From contig JAVLRN010000001.1 of NCBI GenBank assembly GCA_032821775.1, positions 4,402,001 through 4,466,000 on the forward strand: a DNA stretch of 64,000 nt, given 5' to 3'. Made by a program: the position numbers and the translations under genes. The DNA comes from Sanguinoderma infundibulare (taxonomy: Eukaryota > Basidiomycota > Agaricomycetes > Polyporales > Polyporaceae). Below, one piece after another: positions 54,742 through 64,000 of this stretch (the stretch's first letter is position 1; each line of letters begins with the position of its first letter). The notes under the pieces were generated by a model. It did no database searches and was not told the origin of the DNA. It saw only the letters and a list, made by a program, of their open reading frames with translations.

Positions 54742-55703
54742 TGCGACAAGATAGATGAGCAGGCCTAGCGGTTGAACGTTGAACGTGGAGATCACGGAGA
54801 TAATTATGTATAGGCGACGAGCAAGCGACGAGAGGCAGCGCTGAAGAGCCTTTCGGGACCAGCGGCCACGGCGACGGTCGGGGTCAGAGTCTGGAACGGC
54901 AACTGACCGCCGTTTTTGCCCGCCGCCACGGCACAAGACGGAAAAGCGGCCCGGGCAATGCACCGCAAGCGTTAACTCTTTTCCTATCAGCAAACCGGGT
55001 TTGAGGCTGTTTGAGGTTTACAAAGACCTGTAATAATCCGTATAGCTCTGTAGACGTCGTAGTGGTTCGTAGGTGCCTCACGGCATTATGCAATTCAGCT
55101 TCTGGCTCTGCAGCCTTCTGGCGGACACGCCGATACCCTACAGTTTATCGCTGAGCGTGCTCCAGGATCCTGTAGGATTTCACCGGAGCCAGGGAAATAC
55201 TGTAATGGCCCGTCGGTAGGTGCGCGGGCCATCTAGTGCTATGTAGGCCCAATGGGAGATATTGTAGCACCATGTAGGACTGATGGGGAGATATTGTAGA
55301 GGACTACAATAGTCCCGCGGCGTATGGTAGTGTACGGTGAATGGCTGTAGTTGCTGTATAGTGGGCTCCCTGGCAAGCATTGCGCTGGTACTCGCCCACG
55401 ACCATGCAACGCGCACGGAATTTAATAGCGGTCAAAATCATCAATTTTGGCGGGTGGAGCAACAATACATTACAGCATCTGTTACGAAAAGAGAGCGCGC
55501 GATTTGTGGACCGTAGACATCACCAGCAAGACAGCGTGAGAGCGCCACAAGACAAACAGAGACCGAGGCACTTGCGAATCGACAGCCAGCATGAGAACAG
55601 GCGAGCAGAACAGAGAGAGCCATCAAGGCAGTGAGCAGACAGCGTAGCCAGGGAGGAGGTCGAAGCGTTCAACGAGATCCTCTGTACTGCTGAAGTAAGG
55701 AGG
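54742..55703. other. Intergenic region with an imperfect tandem repeat
   Basis: Near 55238-55302 the unit ATGTAGG(C/A)C..ATGGG(G)AGATATTGTAG occurs twice in tandem (about 32 bp each). No gene is supported. Confidence 0.5.
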
Positions 55704-57290
55704 TCATCGTGGAGGACCTGAACGCAGCGTGAGGTCAGCGAGATCAGGAAGGCTAGCTGCGAAGACAGGTGTGCATATTCTATTTGGAATACATCTCATC
55801 CACGTCCTCGCGTGCGGTGTTCTGAGGATGCTCGGTGTCCGCAGCCAGCTCATTGTCTTGCTGCTTCTTCCTGGGCGTAGGGCGGAGGCCGCGGCCTTGG
55901 TGTCCGGCCCCCTGCACTTGGTACCTCCCGCGCCGCTCCCGGTCGCGCCTTCCTCGTCACCGTGGGTGTCTGTGCCGTCCTCGCCGTTGTTGTCGTTTGT
56001 GCCCTCCGAGCCGCCGTTGTCCTCGCCGCTGTTGACGTTCGTGCTGTCCTCACCATTGTTGTTCCAGCCATCCTCGCCGACGCTCTTGGTTGCACCGTGA
56101 CCAGTGCGGTTGCCATCGTCGTTCTCCGTGCCATACGCGTCGTTCGAGGGGCGAGCAGACCTCTTCTTCAGCGCGCGCGCACACGGCCGCCTTGCGCGCC
56201 ATGGCGCACTCGCTGGTCTTCTTGAAGAGCGCAAGTGCAGTGTTCCCTCGCAGGACCTGGAGCTCGACCGGCTCCGCACCCTGTGCCGAAGACCAGGCTG
56301 GTTGTCGAGATGGTTGTCTTAGTTGAACTGGACTAGGAAAGCGGGAATTTACTTACCATGTCCACCAGTCGAGGAGCTCCTTCGTCCATGTCGGCGACTC
56401 GAACGCGACCTCGAATGCACTTTGAGCGAACTCCCTGCCGTGCCAAAATTGACCGCCGGCCGCCGCCCATCCAGGCTGGGAGCAGACAAGGTTGCGCATT
56501 TAACAAACAGTTAGCTCGACACCAACTGTGCGCGTGGGAGGGAGGGAGCCGGAAGAAAGGCCCTTTGGATTGACGGAAAGACGCAACTTCGCGAGCGAAG
56601 CACGGAAGAGACGCTGGATGGCCTGCGCCGACACGGGTCGAAGTGGTAGGGCAGAAGGAGTTGGAGAGGAAAGAGCAGGTTGGGCGTAGGGTCGGGTGGC
56701 ATCCATGCGCCTCAGCGGTGCGCCGTCGGCGAGGACGCGATATACATCGCTGAACTCGGTCATTTGGCGGCCGAGAATGCGGGCATCCTGATATATCTTC
56801 TCGTACCCGAGGTACGCCTGGGTAACCTCACTATATGCGCGCATACAGCCATTTATACGGTAGCTGGCATTGGATGACTCACTTGGCTTTGTGATCCAGC
56901 CTGCGAAGGAGCTGGATGGACGCGTCCTCGTCCTCTCCCTCGTCCTGCCCATCCGCCGCCCCGCCCTTGGCCTTTCCCACCCTCACCCTCATCCTGCCCA
57001 TCCTCCGCCCTGCCCGCACTGCTTTGGATGGCAAGCGAAGGAGCAGAGAACGAGACACGTACCTCTTGATTCACCCGCATCCTCCTTGAGTCTCTGGAGG
57101 ACGTCTGCAAATGAGGATTGGTTTGGCAGAGGGTTTGCGGGACCGGATGGGGATATTTTGCGCTTCTCGGAAGCAGGCTGTGAGTTCATATTGAGTTTGA
57201 AGCTCGTGTCGCTGTGGAACGCGTGGGTGGTGTTCAGATGGTGCAGAGAACGCGTCGGGAGAGGCGCAATGGACGGGCCCGCCATGGAAA
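55704..57290 (-). pseudogene. Lineage-specific gene, internally truncated relic
   Basis: A first exon from an ATG at 57290 (MAGPSIAPLPTRSLHHLN...KRKISPSG...SFADVLQRLKEDAG) is followed by an exon with DASIQLLRRLDHKAK ending at a GTGAG donor near 56883. The next has AYLGYEKIYQDARILGRQMTEFSDVYRVLADGAPL near 56800. This order (KA.xLGRx...F.xVxxVLxDGxPL, ending in a LLDWW motif near 56360) matches a family expanded in Agaricomycetes and usually annotated only as a DUF. The long central domain is missing, and a TAA ends the frame at 56500. Downstream sequence to 55704 is low-complexity (Gly/Asn/Asp/Glu-rich). Probably dead. Confidence 0.5.
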
Positions 57291-58320
57291 GGGATATTTT
57301 CTTTGGAGGATGGAGAGATTGTCGATGTAAGAGGTCAAGAAGCAAGTCTGAGATTGATGGGGAGCGCGAGGGTCGTTTTATGGGGAAGTCGAGGGTGCAT
57401 GTCATTGGGGAGAGAGAGAGAATCAGATGCTTCCGCGCGTATGGGGACAGCCTGGTCATGTGACCGTGTCCACTCGCACTCTTCTGCGCCCGGGTCCTAC
57501 TGTACTAAATATCTGCGAAGGATTTCTTCTGGGCTATACCTGCCGTGTTTCTCTGCAATAATTGGCTGCACGCAGAGGATGAATTGCATTACTTTACAGT
57601 GATTTGCGGTATCCGTAGGCACAGATAAATTGCACTGTAATCATTTTTAGCACTCGTTGGCAGCATTACAGCGCTCTACAATGATTCGTCGTACACGCCC
57701 GTCCCCTGCCGGATTTCATCGTTCACGGCTAATTCCTACAGAGTCTTACAGTTCATCGTCGGATCCGGCGAAACCCTGCATAGCCCCTTAGCGCGTAGCA
57801 TAGCCCTGCAGGCAGGTTGCGCTTTTGCTGATTTGGGCCTCCCTCTGCAGTGTCCTTGGTAGTCGTACCTCGGTGCAGAGCAAATGTCGGACAAGAATCC
57901 TGGAAGATGCATAACTCGAGAACGAACACAGCTGCGGCTGCGTGCATTACAGCAAGTGCATAGGTAGAGACTAGAGTACGCGTATACGTATGATCTGTGG
58001 CCAAGCAGGAGTCCGGCTATTCCACAACGGGTTTGCTATGCGGTACACGAGGAACGATATCGGTCATCATGAGTCCAAGGAGTCGTAACCGTTGTACAGT
58101 AAGTACTACTCAAAACGAAGGGCGCGACTCGCACCCAGAGCTTGGGAGCCGAATCGATGGGGGCGGGGGTTAATACGTACATGTACAATAGTTGGGGTGG
58201 GGCCTCACGATATGTACTAGGTATATACACACAAACAATGCATGCTCTCGATCTCTCCGTCGTGCGCCGGTATAACCCAAGATCCGAGTCAAATCACGAA
58301 CGCCGTCCGAGTCTTCACCT
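57291..58320. other. Intergenic, no supported gene
   Basis: Contains A/T-richer sequence with scattered short repeats (TTACAG, CACTGTAA near 57590-57680). No coding signal. Confidence 0.4.
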
Positions 58321-60840
58321 TCACGGCTCGGGCCCCAGGTGGGCAGCAGACGGGGGCTTCGAGAGGTCCCGGTTCGGGCGGTGCGCAAAGTCGAGTGCCG
58401 TCACTTGCTCCGAGAGGCGCGGGTCCGAGCCCGACGGGCTAGCGGTGCGCGCCTCGACGATCTCCTCGCCGTCGCAGTGCACGGTCTTCTCGACGGTGAC
58501 TTGCAAGCGGGTCTCTGTCTGGCTTCGTTGCTGGAGTCGGTGTGAAAAGGAGTGGCTGACGTGAGCATCGGCGCCATCGTGGACGAGCGAGCAAAAGGAG
58601 AAGATGGCCGGGACGGGAAAGATATCCGAATACAGGGCGATAAGACGGTGAGACGAGGATGGCAGATGGAGATAGACGATGAATGGAAGGGAAGAGAAGA
58701 TAGACTCGGAGGGAAAGAAGAACTAGGAGAAGAGCGAGACTCACCGACCAAGGACCCATGGTCGCCCGCCGGTTAGGGAAGCTGCTGGGGAACAAGACTG
58801 GGAGGGGGTGGTCCCCCGTCGACCCTTGCGACTTGTTCAGCAGCGATTTGCGCGAGTTCAGCCTGTTGCGATGTGCGTGAATACGCGTCCGCGTTCGGGG
58901 TAGAGAAGCCGGAAAGTGGCGTAGGGTCTGACATATCAGTGAAGACGAGACTCACGTCGCGAGGAAGGAGTTGGCGTAGACTGAATTATTGACGGCGGCA
59001 CGGCGCGGCATGACAAATTATGTCAGAATAGAACTCAAATTTGAACGCTGAGAAGCCCGGAGATACTCACGTTTGCTGATGCCGAAGTGGAGGCCGAGGA
59101 AGATGAGGTTCGAGGGCATCGTCACCCACTTGTTGGGTCATCATATGTTAGTGCAGAGATCTATATGGTCGGCATTTTCGTGAGACTTACGCAGATGAGC
59201 GACGCGACGGTGGTGACACTAGACATGGCATGTCGCGTGAGCACGAGGAGCGATTGTCCCGGAGACCATGGATGACTCACCAGGTTAACATGCCATTCTC
59301 TATCGTGTAGAGTGTGATAGCGTCAATGATCCGATCCATGCTGCATGCCAGACCCAGACGGTGAGCACAAATTCACCAAGGACCAGTGACTCAGGCACCA
59401 CGCACCTGCCGAACGGCGAACGTCCTCTCCGGAGGTAATAGCAGAGCGTAATCGTGACCAAGACATCAAGCGATGCGGCACTCGACAGCCCAATCGTGAA
59501 AACAAACTTTCGTCCGATAAAGTAAGGCAGACTTGTTAGCTAGACAGCACGCCGATTAAGCTGAGCCGCACATGCACTCACGCCATACCCGTGAACGAAC
59601 TCCGAGTAGCTTTTTAGGCGGATCCTGCAGAAGTAGCTCGGGATCAGTCCAGTGTTCCGGGAGAACGTGAATCCCCCCAAGGGAGACAGACGTACATCTC
59701 CGAGGTCGAAACTGTCCGTCACCAGCCTCAGATCAGCCGGGCGGGGCTTGCAAGTAGTAGGCCAGAGGAGAACTTACTGCAGGCCACAACTGTGACGCGC
59801 GGACCGCGAGGAGCTGTCAGAAGGCGCGTTGGGACGGATTTAGTTGTGGACTTACTCAGGCGGACTAGCGCTAGCATTAGCTGGACGTGAGAGACAAATC
59901 CCGGTCAACACTGGGCCAGCGCCGACATGTACGGATTGAGACTCACCAGAGGGACCGTGATGTAGTAGTTTTTGCGGCTCACTGGGCGTTTGAGTTGGTT
60001 ATTGCCTCGCGCGGGACGACCGAGCAGAGGACTCACGATTGAATATCCTGTGGATGAAGAAGCTATAGCGCCATATTAGCGTGAACCCGACACGAAGACT
60101 CCAAACGGGTCGACCCACCAATGCACAGAGAACGTTATTGTCGCCTGCGGTGGGTCAGTCAAGTGATTCCTGGACGAGGAAGGCGATTGACGTACCGTGA
60201 GTGCAACCGAGGCCTAGCCGCATAAGCACCGAATCAGCACCGATAGAAGGTGAATGAGGGCTATCAAGAGACGTACCCCAACAGACCTATAGAAGACGCG
60301 GGTCATTGACAGAGACATTAATTGGAAAACAGAACGGCTTACCATGCAACGCGGTCAATGATATCCCAGTCTCCGAATTGGCGGATGAGGTACTCCCAGT
60401 TGGCGGTTATGATCAGTATGGAGTGCAAGGCATCGATGACCCTAACGCGCGAATTGAGCGGGAAGTGAACGAGCTTCGATGCTTCTTTCAAGGACGAACC
60501 AGATGGCTAAGACCTGAACGTTGAACGTTGAACGATCAGCCCAACATGCTTCAACTTATTCGTATCATACAGGAACACACCATTAGCTTGAGGCGGACCC
60601 TGTCCTTGGGATATAGCTGGTAATACAGGAAGGCCTGCATTGCAACCGCGCCGGACAGACTAGGAAACGCATCAGGACCAATGAGAACAGCGGCAAGGTT
60701 GAACGCCAATCGACACTGAGAAAAAATAGAACTTACAACAAGCCAATCAAACTCCCAACGAGCACGGCACCCATGGACTGGGCGAGCGCGGTCTCCTGGT
60801 CGAGGGAAGCAACAGCGAGGGAGACGGTGGAGGACATCAT
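58321..60840 (-). CDS. Multi-pass membrane protein of the DUF6534 type
   Basis: Start ATG at 60840. The first exon reads MMSSTVSLAVASLDQETALAQ and MGAVLVGSLIGLL, a first helix. Many small exons follow: VAMQAFLYYQLYPKDRVRLKLM (near 60610), RVIDALHSILIITANWEYLI (near 60400), FFIHRIF (near 60050) and PYFIGRKFVFTIGLSSAASLDVLVTITLCYYLRRGRSPFG (near 59460). Then come DAITLYTIENGMLT (59300), MPSNLIFLGLHFGIS (59110) and VYANSFLA (58990). The F-YxxYPKD loop, the xDxLHxxLI helix and the final YxNSxLA helix are typical of this seven-helix basidiomycete family, whose function is unknown. A hydrophilic tail follows to a stop at 58321. The borders of the last exons are uncertain. I saw no clear disabling lesion. 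Confidence 0.65.
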
Positions 60841-63025
60841 GAAGAGCAGGTATTCAAGAGATCATGCAACGAGCAAGCATGAAGTCTCTCCGAGGACGCG
60901 GGGGAAGAGACGAGGTCCTGATAGGACTGCATGGGCTTTGTAGAAGAGGCATCCGGCGGCGTCGTGGAATACCCGGACGCTGGGCCCGTCAACTGGAAGC
61001 AAAAGATGCAATGGTGCCTATGCCACATCTGGTTCGCTTCAAGCTGGTTCTGACCGGCCTTGACGTCGGCTGCCAACGCAGCAGCCGCCCCCGAGTGGCA
61101 GATCGAATCACCCGATCTCCGGTACATCCCATTGGCCGCTCTTAACCGTGACGGACTGTCATATTCTGTGTCTGGACTACAACAGTATAGCAACCCCCAG
61201 AACTGGAACCCAGAGCTTTGAGTCTCTACAGCCACAAGATTATGGTCTTCCATAAAAATGGCGTCGCACACCGGCGTCTCAACCGGTAACGCCTTCGAAG
61301 AGGAATTCATCGCGACGAAGACGAAGATGGCCTGGGCCGCGGTCTTCGCACCGCCGGCGGGAGACGGTGGCTGAACGGGGACGAGGTGGTAGCGACACGA
61401 TTGATATTGAGAACACAAGTAAGGTTTCGTGGGCGGCGGAAGCGAGTACAGACGGGAATGCCCGGAATGCGAACCCGAGAATCTGCGCACTGTTTGCGCA
61501 GAGCCACCCATCCATTGCTTGCCACATCCCAACTGTTACCCCAGGTACGTAAAATCTTCTGTTGTCAGCGGGCCGGCGTCGTGCCCCACACGTCTTGTAC
61601 TGTTGTCTTGTTCAATCATGTACTTTGGTCCCCTCGCGACGTGCTCCAGCACAACGCGCGGTCGTCTTTCTGCTCTTCAGCGGGGTCCGTCCCCTAGTAT
61701 TAAGGTACGTTCAGATTCCAGCTACATTCTAGTCACTTCCTAACTTGTTCCACGTCGCGTGAATGGCTTACAGCAGGTTGATGACTACGAATGCACAGAT
61801 TCGCAGCGGCGCGTTGAAGTCCGAGGCCTATACCAGGGCCTCTAGCTACCACGCCACAAGGGGTAAATGATTCATCATTGGCATCGGCACGCCTCAAGCT
61901 TCCCCTCCTTCGGACTCTCGGTTTTAGCAGATTCGCGCTCGATCATGGCCGCAATCCCTAGTCCGTGTGGCTTCGATGTCATCTGTCATCCCGATTTCCC
62001 GACCGACTATCGTCTTCCTCAACGTTGCGTAATGCGATTCCGTGGCGCTGAGTCCTCTCAAGCTAGGGTACAGTACGGTGCGTTTTTGCATCTTCAATGA
62101 ACGGATCATCTATCTCCCTGACAGCTCACATATGTGCATGGAGCATGACCACATGGGAGGGGTACGCCATAAGTACCACAAGAACATCCCTGGTTGCTCA
62201 CTTACTTAATCACCCTGAGCCTCGGCAACTTTGAACGACCTCTGTCGCCAACACCACCCAACTCTCGCATCGTTAAACTTTACATGTGCCCGGCAAATGT
62301 GCCTCGCTGGGAGGGGAAGTTTAACTCGGAGGAGCTGTTTCATAAGCGACCTTGGAACTCAAGGTGTGTATTTCTTGAGTGACATGTCGTCCCCTCGTCG
62401 CGACGCCGACGGTTCCGTTTGTTAACGTCAAAGACAGGATAAGACAAGATGGTCATCTTGGAGTCAAATGGCGTGAACGCTTACTTGACTTTACTATTAG
62501 ACAGCAGCTCCAGCATCATCCCGCAGGAGGTTGGGTCCTGGAGTCTCCATACCGTTGGATCCGGTAAATGACGACGAACGGTTTCAGTGCTCACGCGGCG
62601 GAGTCCGGGGAGGAGAACAAGCTTAACCTACCCTCGATCCGCGGACCCAGGCATTGCCAGCGTCCAAAATCGTATGCGCACTCGTGCCGCCCAAAGCCTC
62701 AGCCCTGACCCCCCGAGCTCCGACGATGTCGTTCCCTGCCCCAGAAGCGAAGGAATTGAGCACAAGACCCCGATCTCTAAGCGGCGCGAGCTCAGAGTGG
62801 TGCTCAGTAGGTCCCGGTTGGGCGCGTCCCAGCCTCGGGCGGCGGGGCGAGAAGCCTGGGGCGATTGTTAGGCGAGCCTGATCGGGCCCGCTGGCGAAGT
62901 CGAAGCGTCGCCTTTACGTGCAAATTGCTGCGTCTCTTCCATTCATCTGTTCCATAACGACGCGATGCCAGTACTGACATTGGTTAGATCAAGAGCGAAA
63001 ACGTACTTCGACGTCGAGAATAATT
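60841..63025. other. Gene-poor region, no supported gene
   Basis: Frames of 60-100 codons exist on both strands (for example 61258-61372, plus, starting MASHTGVSTGNAFEEEF), without recognisable domains or consistent exon structure. Confidence 0.35.
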
Positions 63026-64000
63026 TTACGACGTCGAACTCGAGCTCGAGTACTCGGCGTGGTGGTCGAGCCAGCTCAGGGCCGTCCTCGCGGCCTGCTC
63101 CTTCGCCCATCCTAAGTCAAACGTTTGGGCATCAATGTCACGGGTAGCAGGCGGAACGGAAGCGCAAGGGCATACTCACGCTGTTTGGGAACGCTGGGGT
63201 CTGCGCGAGTCGCGAACCCGTGGGCCACGCCGCCGAAGAGGAGCATCGTGTACTCCTTCTTGTGCTCTATGAGCACGTCCACCGCTTTGCGGCGGCTCTC
63301 AAGGGTGAAGCTGAAGTCTTCCTCTGATGCACGAAGTCAGACCTAGACACGCCGACTCGGACAGAGACTCGTCGTACCTGCGCTAAGCATGAGCAGGGGC
63401 CCTGTGGATATGTTATAAGGTACGCAAATAGCGGCGTGATGAAAACAATTCACGTACGCTTGATGTTCTTGAAGTGGTCTTCGTTGAGGAACGAAGGGTG
63501 CGCGAACGCGCCCGCGGTCACCCAGTCCTCGGCCAACGCCTCCATGACATACGGCGCCCCAAAACAGTTGCCTGACCCGTCCCCGGCAACGTGAGGAACT
63601 CTGATCGCGAGTGGGTGCTGAAGGCGAAGAGAACCACTTACCGATGCAGAAGAACTTGGAGCCCTCGTAGCGCTTGCGCACATCCGTGATCCACGCCCTC
63701 AGCAGCTCAGGCACGCGCTCCTTGTGGGGCGCCATCCACACCCTCCAGTCGAATCCCGGCTCGTTCAGGTGGTGCAGAACCGAGTCGCCCTCGAAGTAGT
63801 CGATGCCGAGCACCGTGTATCCTATGACCCCGGCAACCGCCCAATCAGTCCCAGACAAATATCGCAGACGCGAGGACGAGACGAACCGTTCGACGCCCAG
63901 TAGTCCATCGTCAGCTGAGCATTGACGTACAGCGGGCCGAAGAGGTCGGCGAAGTAGAGGATGACCTTGGACGCGTCGCCCGACTTTGGGCGGGCGACGT
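63026..64000 (-). CDS. Dienelactone hydrolase family protein, 5' end outside the window
   Basis: Exons on the minus strand are (beyond 64000)-63887, 63821-63642, 63571-63458, 63401-63378, 63323-63180 and 63111-63026. Introns have GT...AG borders and the joins keep frame. Visible landmarks of the alpha/beta-hydrolase fold are VILYFADLFGPLYVNAQLTMDYWASN, YTVLGIDYFEGD, and the nucleophile segment FFCIGNCFGAPYVMEAL, with Cys in the G-x-C-x-G/A elbow. SAEEDFSF supplies the acid side and HGFATR the catalytic His. The protein ends WLDHHAEYSSS plus Ser. Family members hydrolyse dienelactones or related esters; the substrate of this enzyme is unknown. The GTTCGT donor at 63886 is slightly unusual. No lesion seen. 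Confidence 0.85.

Overview
The window reads as chromosomal DNA of an Agaricomycete fungus, probably a polypore or close relative. The evidence is the gene content: genes split by many 50-100 bp introns, F-box/LRR families, Ran1-type kinases, HNH_2-type proteins, a multi-pass receptor-like membrane family, a UbiA-type prenyltransferase and a fungal ATG101. All gene models were read by eye from the sequence; family names rest on recognised motifs and no database search was possible.

Layout. 1-5047: 3' part of a Ty1/copia retrotransposon with two nonsense codons, a damaged RT active site and its 3' LTR. 5048-8342: gene-poor flank with an F-box relic and one half of a short-chain dehydrogenase (SDR) relic. 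8343-18575: a complete 10.2 kb chromodomain-type Ty3/gypsy element with 519-bp LTRs (10 differences) and a perfect 5-bp target duplication, inserted into the SDR relic. Its gag and pol are broken by many premature stops, and it carries two accessory ORFs downstream of pol, one behind what looks like its own promoter. 18576-24500: a graveyard of gene pieces (SDR, F-box, MACPF, membrane protein, inorganic pyrophosphatase). 26190-27066: a gene for a secreted proline-rich repeat protein. 27-31.6 kb: weakly coding and AT-rich sequence. 31.7-37.4 kb: an inverted duplication holding two intact head-to-head HNH-nuclease-domain genes, separated by a 1.1 kb terminal-inverted-repeat element and a third broken copy. 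37.6-43.2 kb: a tandem duplication of a Ran1-like kinase gene, one copy frameshifted and one intact. 43.4-44.6 kb: a UbiA-type prenyltransferase. 45.4-49.4 kb: three decayed F-box genes. 50.1-52.0 kb: an intact 7-exon gene of unknown function. 52.7-54.7 kb: ATG101 with a Tc1/mariner-like MITE in an enlarged intron. 55.7-57.3 kb: a decayed lineage-specific gene. 58.3-60.8 kb: a multi-pass membrane protein gene. 63.0-64.0 kb: a dienelactone-hydrolase gene running off the right edge.

The genes do not form one pathway or operon. The main themes are repeated local duplication (HNH, kinase, F-box), mobile-element insertion (copia, gypsy, TIR element, MITE) and mutational decay. In the gypsy element every premature stop in pol is TGA, and most nonsense changes in host relics are also explained by C-to-T or G-to-A transitions. 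The most interesting signals are the cluster of Gcn4/AP-1-type TGACTCA sites in the gypsy LTR, the accessory region of that element with its own CCAAT/TATA promoter, and the HNH inverted duplication around an element whose ends are nested palindromes.
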